Assembly: GCA_023391695.1 (NCBI GenBank)
Contig: JAEWAK010000028.1
Coordinates: forward strand, 16,396-80,395
DNA length: 64,000 nt
Direction of reading: 5' to 3'
Source of the DNA: Bacillota bacterium
GTDB taxonomy: Bacteria > Bacillota > Clostridia > Lachnospirales > Lachnospiraceae
The notes under the pieces are model-generated. The model was not told where the DNA came from and made no database searches. It was given only the letters and a program-made list of their open reading frames with translations. The position numbers and the translations under genes are program-made. This document shows, piece by piece, positions 1 to 8,166 of the stretch (the stretch's first letter is position 1; each line of letters begins with the position of its first letter).

Positions 1-111
1 ATAGCCCGCATTCTTTTGACAGTAATATATTTAATCAGTTAAACATTTATGAAATTAACAAGTTCCATATTGAAAAGAAAAGGAGGAAAGCCATTATCCG
101 GCTTATAAAAG
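1..111. other. Window edge, no gene assigned
   Basis: I see no coding region that can be anchored here. An AGGAGG stands at 81-86, about 25 bases before the first ATG of the next gene, and an in-frame stop at 106-108 rules out a longer start. The substrate-binding lipoprotein that normally accompanies the two permeases is probably beyond the left edge (inference). Confidence 0.4.
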
Positions 112-1185
112 ATGAGGCATGAAAAGATATCTCCTGAGAAGGAACGCCAAAATATTATAAAAATACATAAACTTGAAACAAAGCTTGATATGCTTAACAG
201 GAATCTGGACCTGGTACAAACGGAAAAGAAAAAAACAGAAATTTTAACTCAGATTTCAAAAATACGGAGCAGGATTAAGAAAATAAAATCAGGGGCTTTC
301 TTTATCCGTGAAACCAAAAGGGATTTAATTGCGTATTCTTTTATTGCCCCGAACTTTATCGGGTTTGCGGTATTTACCTTGGGTCCCATTTTGTTTGCCT
401 TTTTACTGGCATTTATGTCCTGGGACGGCAATAATCCCATTCATTTTGTAGGGTTCGGTAATTTTATCCGGCTTGGGGATGATACCAGATTTAAGGTCGC
501 CTTTATGAATACAATTATTTACTGTATTGTGACGGTACCCTTAACTCTGACGGCAGCCCTTCTTCTTGCTATCGTATTAAACCAGAAAATAGCCGGGCGG
601 AATTTCTTCCGTACCATAAGCTTTTTCCCTTATGTTGCCTCCTTAGTAGCGGTGGCTGCGGTGTGGAATATGATTTTCAGCCCCGGTGCCGGCATTGTTA
701 ATGTTGCCTTAAGCCATCTGGGAGTTGCAAAAGAGAATCTGCCCGGATGGGCTGCAGATGCACACTGGGCAATGCTCACGGTCATTTTGTTCAGTGTCTG
801 GAAATCCATGGGGTATTATATGGTCATCTACCTGGCCGGACTCCAGGGGATATCCGGGGAATTATATGAAGCTTCCAGTCTGGACGGTGCAAATATGTGG
901 CAGAAATTCAGGTTTATAACCTGGCCCCAGTTGAAACCGACAACGTTTTTTGTTGTGATTATGTTAATGATAAACAGCTTTAAGGTATATGACCAGGTTT
1001 ACATGATAACCCAGGGCGGCCCGGGTACCTCCACACTGGTTATGGTATATCATATCTATCAGACAGCTTTTGTAACTTCAACGGATTACGGTTATGCCAG
1101 TGCAATTTCAATGGTTCTTTTTGCCATGGTGCTTTTGGTGACCTTAATACAGTTCAAAGGTGAAAAAAACTATGAAAATGCATAA
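112..1185 (+). CDS. Sugar ABC transporter permease, MalF/UgpA type, with N-terminal coiled-coil extension
   Basis: This is a membrane permease subunit of a CUT1-type carbohydrate importer, pairing with the next gene. Six hydrophobic segments run from about residue 72 to the end, and the cytoplasmic EAA loop that docks the ATPase is visible (YEASSLDGANMWQKF, about residue 245-260, followed by a Pro-rich end). The first 65 or so residues are highly charged (Lys/Glu/Gln/Arg) and look like a helical coiled coil. MalF-type proteins in Firmicutes usually have only 10-30 residues there. The start is not secure because the AGGAGG lies far upstream, but no in-frame alternative has a better site. Substrate specificity cannot be read from the sequence. 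The ATPase of such systems is often encoded elsewhere (MsmX type), and none is seen here. Confidence 0.88.
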   Translation: MRHEKISPEKERQNIIKIHKLETKLDMLNRNLDLVQTEKKKTEILTQISKIRSRIKKIKSGAFFIRETKRDLIAYSFIAPNFIGFAVFTLGPILFAFLLAFMSWDGNNPIHFVGFGNFIRLGDDTRFKVAFMNTIIYCIVTVPLTLTAALLLAIVLNQKIAGRNFFRTISFFPYVASLVAVAAVWNMIFSPGAGIVNVALSHLGVAKENLPGWAADAHWAMLTVILFSVWKSMGYYMVIYLAGLQGISGELYEASSLDGANMWQKFRFITWPQLKPTTFFVVIMLMINSFKVYDQVYMITQGGPGTSTLVMVYHIYQTAFVTSTDYGYASAISMVLFAMVLLVTLIQFKGEKNYENA

Positions 1186-1216
1186 CTTATTTTGTGAAAG
1201 ATAGGAGGATATAACC

Positions 1217-2053
1217 ATGAAACAGAAAGAAAAAAAGCTACGGATAGGGAAAATGATACTTTATGTGTTACTGATTATAATTGCATTTATCATGCTGATT
1301 CCTTTTGCATGGATGCTGTCCGCATCGTTAAAGTATGATAAAGATGTATTTTCAGTGCCCATTCAGTGGATTCCCAGGGAACCAAGGTGGCAGAATTATA
1401 TAGAAATATGGAAGAAGATACCCCTGCTGCAATTTGTGCTGAACACTTCAAAGCTGACTTTGATCGTAACGGCGCTGCAATTATTGACCAGCAGCTTTGC
1501 AGCCTACGCATTTTCCAAGCTGGATTTTAAATATAAGAATGTCCTGTTTATGGCTTACATAGCTACCATAGCAGTACCCTGGCAGGTATATATGGTGCCC
1601 CAGTTTATGATGATGAGGTCCCTGGGATTAAACGATACACATCTGGCGATCATAATACTCCAGGCCTTTTCCGCTTTTGGTGTATTTATGATGAGACAGT
1701 TTTATCAGGGGATTCCGGATTCCCTTTGTGAGGCCGCGAGAATAGACGGAATGAATGAATACCGGATTTACGGGAAGATCATGCTTCCACTTTCTAAGCC
1801 GGCGCTTTCCACCTTAGTGATCTTTACTTTCGTTTCTACCTGGAATGATTTCCTAGGGCCAAGTATTTATCTGACAACCCAAAGCAAAAAGACGATCCAG
1901 ATCGGCCTGAGAATGTTCATAGGACAGTATTCATCGGACTACGGCCTGATTATGGCTGCTTCGGTTATTTCACTGATTCCCGTGCTGGCCGTATTTATGG
2001 CTCTGCAGAAATATTTCGTGGAAGGAATTGCGGCAACCGGTATTAAGGGTTAA
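1217..2053 (+). CDS. Sugar ABC transporter permease, MalG/UgpE type
   Basis: Second permease of the same carbohydrate importer, 278 residues, normal for the family. A hydrophobic segment follows the Lys-rich N-terminus at residues 12-32, and the EAA motif (EAARIDGMNEYRIYGKI then MLPLSKPA) is well kept at about residue 180-205. The C-terminus FVEGIAATGIKG is the classical MalG-type ending. It starts 31 bases after the upstream permease stop, behind an AGGAGG, so the two are almost certainly co-transcribed. It is the last gene of the operon: the next 300 bases lack a coding frame. Confidence 0.93.
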   Translation: MKQKEKKLRIGKMILYVLLIIIAFIMLIPFAWMLSASLKYDKDVFSVPIQWIPREPRWQNYIEIWKKIPLLQFVLNTSKLTLIVTALQLLTSSFAAYAFSKLDFKYKNVLFMAYIATIAVPWQVYMVPQFMMMRSLGLNDTHLAIIILQAFSAFGVFMMRQFYQGIPDSLCEAARIDGMNEYRIYGKIMLPLSKPALSTLVIFTFVSTWNDFLGPSIYLTTQSKKTIQIGLRMFIGQYSSDYGLIMAASVISLIPVLAVFMALQKYFVEGIAATGIKG

Positions 2054-2378
2054 CCCCAGGACAAACCGTAATCCGTTTGTATTAAGGATAAAATATTTAA
2101 TATAGTAGAAAAATATTAAACTGATAAATCATAAATGGGGTAATTGACTTATATTGGTAATGATATTATACTATAATGGTATACCAAGATTTTAGTCAGG
2201 AGTTAACTTCAAGCTTTGGAATTTATTGCCGTAAATAAAACAATAACTGTTTGCATTATAACTGTTTCTTAAAATAGATTGGTTTATATAATATTACTAA
2301 ATATCGTGTATGAATGATTAAGGCTATACAGCAATGTAATTGTTTTAAATAGGAAAACATAAAAGGAGCGTGATATTT
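2054..2378. other. Intergenic region, A+T-rich
   Basis: No coding frame. Shortly after the permease stop an ACAAAC and GTTTGT pair could form a weak hairpin (2061-2080), but it has no U-run, so I do not call it a terminator. The rest holds several TATAAT-like boxes without a convincing -35 partner. Confidence 0.4.
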
Positions 2379-2615
2379 ATGAAAAGTAAAACAATCATAT
2401 TTAAGACAGCAAATGACCTCTATGATTTTAACAGAGAAGCGTCCAAATGCAAAACGGATGTAAGAATCAAAACTTCCAGCGGTACCTTTGATTTTGATGC
2501 AAAGACATTACTTGGCCTGTTCTTTGCACTTAATCTGCCTTCCATTGATGTTTTTTATGATGAGAGTGAAAAAGAGTTTGATGAATTTTTAAATAGCTTG
2601 CAAAAAGAAAAATAA
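2379..2615 (+). CDS. HPr-like domain protein lacking the phosphorylatable histidine
   Basis: A 78-residue single-domain protein. Its arrangement follows the PTS phosphocarrier HPr fold: a first strand (KTIIFKTAND), a helix (FNREASKCKT), then DVRIKTSSGTFDFDAK and the LLGLF helix, which matches the VNAKSIMGLM region of HPr. In HPr the loop after the first strand carries the active His (LHARP); here it reads LYDFN, so it cannot carry a phosphate on histidine. A regulatory or partner-binding role is inferred only. The ATG at 2379 is chosen because it follows AGGAG by about 11 bases; a GTG at 2370 is the only upstream alternative. Confidence 0.75.
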   Translation: MKSKTIIFKTANDLYDFNREASKCKTDVRIKTSSGTFDFDAKTLLGLFFALNLPSIDVFYDESEKEFDEFLNSLQKEK

Positions 2616-2928
2616 TACTGTTTTTAGAATGTGTGAACCAATCACCGTAAATTAGTTTTTAACCTATCAAGGAAGTCTCCCGCCTGGCCGGCGGAAGTTT
2701 GACTAAACTTTTCAGTGGAATTCGGTGTCTCCACTGAAATAGCAGCATAGTTGTGTAATAGGTTAGAGCCGCAGCAAAGCGGAATACGAATATCCGTTTT
2801 AATTAATAAGTTTGTGGGGCATGTTACTATAATTCCAGTAATCATGCCTCTTTTACGTCGCCTGTTTAAGCATATAATAAATCTACGTAAATAAAGCCTA
2901 TATGGCTACTAAGAAAGGTATCTATTCT
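2616..2928. other. Intergenic region holding structured repeat copy A
   Basis: Nearly half of this gap is the family 1 repeat. The remainder (2800-2928) is A+T-rich and carries the leader of the next gene. No gene is seen. Confidence 0.5.
2660..2797 (+). repeat. Structured dispersed repeat, family 1, copy A
   Basis: The outer helix is AACCTA (2661-2666) with TAGGTT (2759-2764). Inside are CCGCC/GGCGG, a TTCAGTGGA/TCCACTGAA helix and a third wobble-paired hairpin (GCAGC/GTTGT). A tail with AGCGGAATACGAATATCCG follows. The same arrangement occurs near 14.35, 16.75 and 63.85 kb, with a tail-only copy near 17.1 kb. Helix sequences differ between copies but still pair. It is not translated convincingly in any frame. 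Confidence 0.7.
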
Positions 2929-3534
2929 ATGAAAAAAAATATAATTATATCAGTACTTATAATAATTATTGTAATTCAATTTATGGTTATAAATAATATA
3001 AATCAACATAGTGCTGTACCACCAAAAAGTATAGATATTTCACAGAACAGTGAAGATTTTACGCAGAATGATAATGCAAAAAATAAATCAAAAAATAAAT
3101 TAGATGGTTTCATTAATTCCTACTTAATGAATAATCCCATTGATAATTATTATAGTTCAGAATTAAACAGTAAAATAGAAGCTGAAGTCCGGGATACTAA
3201 GGATGAATATGAAAAAACCTGGGAACAGGAATATAAAAAAGTAATAGATATCCTCAAAAAAAAATGTACATATGAAATAGACCGGGAAAATCTCAATAAT
3301 TTTAAAAAAAGCATCGATAATTTAATAGAAACAGCAGCTCCTGTATTAGAAACGGAAATTTTAGAAGCCTATCCTGATGATCCCGATATTCCGGAAAATC
3401 GGGGCTGGGGGAATTCCACTTTTTCTGCACTGGAAGGTATTAAAGGACAAATATACAGAGATGTTTCCATGCTTGTTATTCCATATCTGGAGGAAGAATA
3501 TCAATTCCCTATGCTCTCAAATCAGGTAAAATAA
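2929..3534 (+). CDS. Small membrane-anchored protein of unknown function
   Basis: About 201 residues. One hydrophobic segment (IIISVLIIIIVIQFMVI) directly follows Met-Lys-Lys, so it is either a signal anchor or an uncleaved signal peptide. The rest is soluble, acidic and probably extracellular: a low-complexity Asn/Lys/Ser linker (about 30-60) followed by a charged helical region with Glu/Lys periodicity. I recognise no family. The start at 2929 fits the signal-anchor logic and has AAAGG upstream. An upstream ATG at 2902 would add nine polar residues with no ribosome site. Confidence 0.7.
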   Translation: MKKNIIISVLIIIIVIQFMVINNINQHSAVPPKSIDISQNSEDFTQNDNAKNKSKNKLDGFINSYLMNNPIDNYYSSELNSKIEAEVRDTKDEYEKTWEQEYKKVIDILKKKCTYEIDRENLNNFKKSIDNLIETAAPVLETEILEAYPDDPDIPENRGWGNSTFSALEGIKGQIYRDVSMLVIPYLEEEYQFPMLSNQVK

Positions 3535-3613
3535 ATTGAAAATTATTGAAAAGATTGATATTTATGATACTATTATATTAATTTTTTAATAGAAATATAT
3601 GATAGTACTATAT

Positions 3614-4396
3614 TTAAGACACTGTATATAATTTGATTTTCAATTCTTCAATTTCTCTTTTCCATTCCTCTGTGATGGATTCATCCGTAATAATCACGTC
3701 AAAATCCTCCAGATTAGCAAAGTAAGCCGGTTTTACCTGATCAAACTTGCTGGAGTCCAGTAACAGGATTTTTTCTACGGAAGACTGCATGATGGCTTTC
3801 TTGGTGGGTATCTCGTAATGGTATACACAGGTGACCCCTAAATTATGATGTATACCCGCGGCGGAAATAAATGACCTGGTAAAGCGCATGCTCTGAATCA
3901 GTTCAATCCCTTCCGCGCTTTCCACCATCTGGGTCTTGGCATGGTATCTGCCGCCGGAAAAAATAAGGGAAAGATTTTCTTTCTCTCTTAACGAATTTAA
4001 AATGTTTGCATTGTAACATAAAATCGTAGCTTCCAGTCGGTCATCAATATTTTCGGCTAACATTTCCGTGGTGGAGCCGGTATCGATTACAACAATATCA
4101 CCCGGTTTAATGAGGGAAGCCGCAAAGGCACCGATTTTACTTTTTTCCAGATCCTGGGCATTCTTGGCATGGGACAGCTCGTAGGTTGAATCGGTTTGTT
4201 CCTGTTTATAGGCCGGATTATAAATGGCTGCACCATAAACATTGTTCACAATATTATTCTGTTCTAAAACGATTAAATCACGGCGTATAGTCATCTCGGA
4301 TACATCCAGAAGTGTGGCAAGTTCCTTAACGGAAGCGCCATTTTTGGACTTGATTATATCAACTAAACGATTCATTCGGTCTGCCTTTTTGCTCAT
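3614..4396 (-). CDS. DeoR-family transcriptional repressor
   Basis: Sugar-phosphate-responsive repressor, 260 residues. The N-terminal winged helix-turn-helix shows the family signature (VKELATLLDVSEMTIRRDL, about residue 20-40). The C-terminal DeoRC sensor domain has the GDIVVIDTGSTTEMLAENI phosphate-sugar-binding region. The ATG at 4396 has AGGAG seven bases upstream. A longer in-frame ATG at 4462 lies only nine bases after a perfect -10 box and is likely upstream of the transcript start or too close to it. It is divergent from deoC, so control of the deoxyribose/nucleoside genes by a deoxyribose phosphate is the natural inference. Confidence 0.92.
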   Translation of the reverse strand: MSKKADRMNRLVDIIKSKNGASVKELATLLDVSEMTIRRDLIVLEQNNIVNNVYGAAIYNPAYKQEQTDSTYELSHAKNAQDLEKSKIGAFAASLIKPGDIVVIDTGSTTEMLAENIDDRLEATILCYNANILNSLREKENLSLIFSGGRYHAKTQMVESAEGIELIQSMRFTRSFISAAGIHHNLGVTCVYHYEIPTKKAIMQSSVEKILLLDSSKFDQVKPAYFANLEDFDVIITDESITEEWKREIEELKIKLYTVS

Positions 4397-4470
4397 AATT
4401 TTCTCCTGATTCCTGGTTTTGTAAAATTCCATAGAAGGATTTACAAAACTATTTTGCTTCATGTGTTAGT

Positions 4471-4499
4471 ATTATAACATTTTTTGGATATATATTCAA
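4471..4499 (-). promoter_or_regulatory. SigA-type promoter of the DeoR-family gene
   Basis: Read on the minus strand: TTGAAT (4499-4494), a 17-base spacer and TATAAT (4476-4471). The -10 is perfect and the -35 is fair. It lies directly before the discarded upstream ATG, which supports the downstream start. Confidence 0.7.
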
Positions 4500-4576
4500 T
4501 AATTATCTCGCAATTTTAGTTATACAACAAAAAAACCAAAATAATGATATAATGTGACAATATTAACATGCAAAAT

Positions 4577-4628
4577 GTGAAAAGTAAAACAAAAATAAGT
4601 TGACCGCAATAGTGAAAAGTGATAATAT
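4577..4628 (+). promoter_or_regulatory. Promoter toward deoC with repeated GTGAAAAGT boxes
   Basis: TTGACC (4600-4605), 17 bases, TAATAT (4623-4628) form a good SigA promoter. Two identical direct repeats GTGAAAAGT stand at 4577-4585 and 4612-4620, one just upstream of the -35 and one in the spacer. Related words occur at 4552 (GTGACAATA) and upstream of deoD near 5947 (GTGAAAAATA). The placement is what an operator for the adjacent DeoR repressor would look like; this is inference. Confidence 0.55.
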
Positions 4629-4724
4629 AATAGATATAAAACATGTATTAAAAGATAAAAACAAACGATTCTGTTATCATAGTGTGAATTACTAAAAAGC
4701 ATAATTCACACCCGATTAAACAAC

Positions 4725-4797
4725 GACATTCAAAGAACGAATGTCTTATGTTAGGCAGTATCCGAAACTCCGGTTTCGGATATGCAGTGGGAGTTAG
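4725..4797 (+). repeat. Structured motif family 2, copy 1
   Basis: Hairpin GACATTC/GAATGTC (4725-4745), then CTTATGTTA, then GGCAGT, an eight-pair helix ATCCGAAA/TTTCGGAT (4760-4781) and the flank ATGCAGTGGGAGTTAG. Copies near 5.1 and 24.7 kb share the flanks but have different helix sequences that still pair. No gene follows immediately. Confidence 0.6.
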
Positions 4798-5100
4798 CGC
4801 GAAACAAACCAATGATTAACCCCAATTTAGCCCTGTCAAAATATCTTTCTGTTTTGGTCACCGGTACTAAACTTACGGTAACAGTGATTTTACCGGCCTG
4901 TGAAATAAAAAACATACATATCACATATTATAATAAAATACAGGCTGCCTCCAATTGTGGATGAAATTTTGTTCATTCATGATTTTAAGTGAGCCATTTA
5001 TTATAGGCGGTATGCAAGGGTTAAACCCACAATATTTGTACCAGCGTAATCCCGGCAGGAATTTAATATGTGCAAAAAACATGTGCAGGAATGGAGATAG

Positions 5101-5176
5101 TGTGAAATAAAAGACATTTCACACTTCTTATTTGGGCAGTATCGCAAGCCAGCTTGCGATATGCATGGGTGTTAGG
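5101..5176 (+). repeat. Structured motif family 2, copy 2 (deoC leader)
   Basis: Hairpin TGTGAAAT/ATTTCACA (5101-5123), then GGCAGT, helix ATCGCAAG/CTTGCGAT (5141-5160) and flank ATGCATGGGTGTTAG. It sits in the probable deoC leader, about 50 bases ahead of the start codon. Confidence 0.65.
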
Positions 5177-5194
5177 TTTCATCCTGATTTGTAC

Positions 5195-5210
5195 GTGCGC
5201 CAAGGCGCAC
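5195..5210 (+). promoter_or_regulatory. Hairpin next to the deoC ribosome site
   Basis: GTGCGC, loop CAAG, GCGCAC: a perfect six-pair G+C-rich stem ending six bases before the GGAG of deoC. It could insulate or modulate translation. There is no U-run, so it is not a terminator. Confidence 0.5.
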
Positions 5211-5224
5211 AGATTGGAGTTAAA

Positions 5225-5890
5225 ATGAAAGAATTAGAAATGCTGCAATACGTTGACCATACACTGCTAAAAGCCGTTTCTTCCTGGGAAGAAATCCAGG
5301 TCCTTTGTGAGGAAGCCATGGAATATAATACGGCATCCGTATGCATCCCGCCCTGTTATGTAAAAAGAGTCCACGATAAATACGGCCATGCAATAAATAT
5401 CTGTACGGTAATCGGATTTCCATTAGGTTACAGCACTACTGCAGCAAAAGCCGCGGAATGTGAGCAGGCTTTAGCAGACGGTGCCAATGAAATTGACATG
5501 GTTATTAATATAAGTGATTTGAAAAATGGGGACTATAAAAAGGTTGAAGAAGAAATCGCCTTATTAAAAAAGATTACAGGGGATAAAATTTTAAAAGTAA
5601 TTATTGAAACCTGTTATCTTACCAGGGAAGAAAAAATTGCAATGTGCCAGGCGGTTACCGGGGCCGGAGCGGATTTTATCAAAACTTCCACCGGATTTGG
5701 GACAGGCGGTGCCACCCTGGAAGATATTAAACTGTTTAAAGAGAATATCGGACCTGGGGTCAAAATCAAAGCAGCAGGCGGAGTTAAGAGTATAGAGGAT
5801 CTGGAAGCATTTATTAAAGAAGGGTGCAAAAGAATCGGAACCAGTTCTGCCGTTAATCTGATCAAAGGGAAGTTAGCAAAGGAATATTAG
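5225..5890 (+). CDS. deoC: Deoxyribose-phosphate aldolase
   Basis: Splits 2-deoxyribose-5-phosphate into acetaldehyde and glyceraldehyde-3-phosphate, the last step of deoxynucleoside catabolism. It is 221 residues, full length for the bacterial class I enzyme. Family landmarks are present: NEIDMVIN (proton-relay Asp), ADFIKTSTGFG (Schiff-base Lys) and VKIKAAGGVKS (second active-site Lys). The ATG at 5225 is chosen because GGAG lies five bases upstream and homologues start here; the frame is open further upstream through the leader but lacks a ribosome site. It lies divergent to the DeoR-type repressor and upstream of deoD. Confidence 0.96.
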   Translation: MKELEMLQYVDHTLLKAVSSWEEIQVLCEEAMEYNTASVCIPPCYVKRVHDKYGHAINICTVIGFPLGYSTTAAKAAECEQALADGANEIDMVINISDLKNGDYKKVEEEIALLKKITGDKILKVIIETCYLTREEKIAMCQAVTGAGADFIKTSTGFGTGGATLEDIKLFKENIGPGVKIKAAGGVKSIEDLEAFIKEGCKRIGTSSAVNLIKGKLAKEY

Positions 5891-5983
5891 GAACTAGTGT
5901 GCTGTTTGACTATGGTTTAAATTAAATAAATGAAACCCATAAAAATGTGAAAAATATCTAATAACCGCAGCAGGAGGAAAATC

Positions 5984-6688
5984 ATGAGTATACCTACACC
6001 ACATATTTCTGCGAAAGCAGGAGAGTTTGCCAAGACCGTATTAATGCCGGGAGATCCCTTAAGAGCCAAATTTGTAGCGGATAACTATTTGGAAGATGCC
6101 GTATTAATTAATTCCGTCCGGGGAATTAACGGATACACGGGTAAATATAAGGGAAAAACGGTTTCTGTTATGGCCAGCGGCATGGGAATGCCATCCATCG
6201 GCATTTATTCTTATGAATTATTCAATTTTTATGAAGTAGATAATATTATCCGGATCGGGACCGCAGGATCCCTGCAGGAAGATTTAAAAGTCAGGGATGT
6301 GGCATTTGCAATGGGTGCCTGTACGAATTCCAATTATGCCGCCCAGTTTGAGCTGCCGGGATCTTTTGCACCCATAGCGTCTTACGAATTACTGAAAAAA
6401 GCCATCGAGGTTACGGAAAAGATGGGAATTCATTATAAGGCAGGCAATTTCTTATCTTCCGATACATTTTATGATGATTCCCAGGGTACCATGAAATGGG
6501 CGAAGATGGGTATTCTGTGTGTGGAAATGGAAGCAGCAGCCCTTTATATGAATGCCGCCAGGGCCGGAAAGAATGCATTGGCTATCTGTACGATTTCCGA
6601 TTCCCTGGTAACCGGTGAGGTGACAACGGCAGAGGAGAGGCAGAACAGTTTTCATAATATGATGAAGATTGCCCTGGATATAGCTTAA
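5984..6688 (+). CDS. deoD: Purine-nucleoside phosphorylase, DeoD type
   Basis: Phosphorolysis of purine (deoxy)nucleosides to base plus (deoxy)ribose-1-phosphate in the cytoplasm. It is 234 residues, typical of the hexameric trimeric-fold NP-I family. Visible motifs are MPGDPLRAK (phosphate contact), GTAGSLQ, VEMEAAALY (nucleoside contact) and ISDSLVTGE (catalytic Asp). An AGGAGG lies seven bases before the ATG. It is 93 bases downstream of deoC. Together they feed deoxyribose from imported nucleosides into glycolysis; the phosphopentomutase needed in between is not in the window. Confidence 0.96.
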   Translation: MSIPTPHISAKAGEFAKTVLMPGDPLRAKFVADNYLEDAVLINSVRGINGYTGKYKGKTVSVMASGMGMPSIGIYSYELFNFYEVDNIIRIGTAGSLQEDLKVRDVAFAMGACTNSNYAAQFELPGSFAPIASYELLKKAIEVTEKMGIHYKAGNFLSSDTFYDDSQGTMKWAKMGILCVEMEAAALYMNAARAGKNALAICTISDSLVTGEVTTAEERQNSFHNMMKIALDIA

Positions 6689-6813
6689 CATTGTTACAGT
6701 TCAGCCTTATGGCCGAGTAGCTGCTTAACATTCAAACAGGTAACGGTTTGCTTTGTATAGGAAATTAAATAAAAAGAGGAGAGTGATAAATTCGTTTCCG
6801 GGGTAAAATAATA

Positions 6814-6861
6814 TGGTAATTACCCAAAGAGAAAGTTTTAGAAAGAGGATATAAATTACCA
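6814..6861 (+). promoter_or_regulatory. Inverted repeat in the leader of the nucleoside importer
   Basis: TGGTAATT (6814-6821) and AATTACCA (6854-6861) are perfect inverted copies 32 bases apart, just ahead of the binding-protein ribosome site. It may be a leader hairpin or an operator. I see no purine-riboswitch consensus in it. Confidence 0.35.
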
Positions 6862-6892
6862 AAAATAAAATTATCAAATGGGAGGAACCAAA

Positions 6893-8083
6893 ATGAAATT
6901 ATCTAAAAAATTATTAAGTGTAGCTTTAGCCGCAGTCTTAGTGCTTTCCTTAGGAGCATGCGGCAGTAAGACAGATAATACTGGTAATGCCGGAAACACT
7001 GCCAGCGAGGGAACAGGCAATACCGCCGGGAACAATGGGGCTGAAACTGCCGATGATACCGCAAACAATGGCGGCGAATCCGGCAAGTATGAAATCGCTT
7101 TAATCACAGATATCGGTACCATCGATGATAAGTCCTTTAATCAGGGTGCCTGGGAAGGCGTGGAAGCGTATGCAAAAGCAAATAATAAAACTTATAAATA
7201 TTATAAACCAACTGAAAAATCAGATGATGCATATCTGGTATCCATGGATTTAGCAGTAAAAGCAGGTGCAAATATTATTGTATGCCCGGGATACTTATTT
7301 GAAATTCCTGTTTACACAGCCCAGACAAAATATCCGGATGTTAAATTTATCATCTTAGATGGCGTGCCTCATCAGACTCCTGAAGATTATACCCCTGTTA
7401 TCAATGATAATACCTATTCTATCTTTTATGCAGAAGAAGAAGCTGGTTTCCTTGCCGGTTATGCAATCGTAAAAGACGGTTATACAAAATTAGGATTTAT
7501 GGGTGGTATTGCAGTGCCTGCCGTTATCCGTTACGGATATGGTTTCATCCAGGGAGCAGATTATGCTGCAAAAGAATTAGGTTTAGCAGCTGACGCAGTA
7601 CAGGTTCAGTATACTTATGTAGGTAATTTTGAGGCTACACCGGATAATCAGGCAAAAGCTGCAGCCTGGTATAATGAAGGAACCGAAGTTATATTCGCCT
7701 GTGGCGGCCCAGTTGGAAACTCTGTTATGAAGGCGGCTGAAACAGCAGGTAAGAAAGTAATTGGTGTAGACGTAGACCAATCCGCAGAATCTGATACCGT
7801 TATAACTTCCTCCATGAAGAACTTAAGCAAGTCCGTTTCCGATGCCCTTACCAGTATCTATAGCAATAATTTCCCGGGCGGAACAACTGTTACCTTAAAT
7901 GCAGGCAGTGAAGGTGTACAGCTTCCGATGGAATCTTCCAAATTTGCAAAATTTACTCAGGCAGACTATGATGCTATCTATGCTAAAATAGTAAATAAAG
8001 AAATAACAATTGGAAATGACACCGTAGCCGCTGATGCCAGCGGAGTTCCGGCAGATAAGGTTACAGTTAACGTTGTTCAATAA
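6893..8083 (+). CDS. nupN: Nucleoside-binding lipoprotein of an ABC importer (BMP/PnrA family)
   Basis: A 396-residue extracellular substrate-binding lipoprotein. The signal peptide ends in the lipobox LGAC (Cys about residue 23), followed by a Gly/Asn/Thr/Asp-rich linker to about residue 65. The mature domain shows the BMP-family start (EIALITDIGTIDDKSFNQGAWEG) and the later VIFACGGPVG and IGVDVDQSAES segments typical of PnrA/BmpA purine-nucleoside receptors. The ATG at 6893 follows GGGAGG; the ATG 15 bases earlier overlaps that ribosome site and is rejected. It is the first gene of a four-gene importer next to deoC-deoD, which supports nucleoside as substrate. Confidence 0.93.
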   Translation: MKLSKKLLSVALAAVLVLSLGACGSKTDNTGNAGNTASEGTGNTAGNNGAETADDTANNGGESGKYEIALITDIGTIDDKSFNQGAWEGVEAYAKANNKTYKYYKPTEKSDDAYLVSMDLAVKAGANIIVCPGYLFEIPVYTAQTKYPDVKFIILDGVPHQTPEDYTPVINDNTYSIFYAEEEAGFLAGYAIVKDGYTKLGFMGGIAVPAVIRYGYGFIQGADYAAKELGLAADAVQVQYTYVGNFEATPDNQAKAAAWYNEGTEVIFACGGPVGNSVMKAAETAGKKVIGVDVDQSAESDTVITSSMKNLSKSVSDALTSIYSNNFPGGTTVTLNAGSEGVQLPMESSKFAKFTQADYDAIYAKIVNKEITIGNDTVAADASGVPADKVTVNVVQ

Positions 8084-8166
8084 TTAAGGTTATAAAAGCA
8101 TAATGGAATACAATGAGGGTGCTAGAAAGTACCCTCATTTTTAAAAGGATGCTTAGGAGGACGGCA

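Larger units (their letters stand above)
4463..5224. other. Long regulatory gap between the repressor gene and deoC
   Basis: About 760 bases with no convincing gene. It holds both promoters, a perfect GTGTGAATT/AATTCACAC hairpin (4682-4711), two copies of structured motif family 2 (4725-4797 and 5101-5176) and a GTGCGC/GCGCAC hairpin just before the deoC ribosome site. A possible further decayed copy (GGCGGTATGCAAGGGTTA near 5007) lacks the internal helix. Confidence 0.5.

Noticed and set aside
2642..2845. A 67-codon minus-strand frame
   Set aside because: It runs through family 1 repeat copy A; the conservation there follows RNA pairing, not codons.
4397..4462. Longer N-terminus for the DeoR-family protein
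   Set aside because: The upstream ATG lies nine bases after a TATAAT box and has no ribosome site; the ATG at 4396 has an ideal AGGAG.
4782..4964. A 60-codon plus-strand open frame in the deoR-deoC gap
   Set aside because: It starts inside structured motif family 2, has no ribosome site and shows no recognisable protein features.
5132..5224. Longer N-terminus for DeoC
   Set aside because: The extra residues are translated from the hairpins of motif family 2 and do not fit the DeoC family; no ribosome site is present.
6690..6892. Purine riboswitch ahead of the nucleoside importer
   Set aside because: The conserved loop sequences of the purine class are not present; only a simple inverted repeat is seen.
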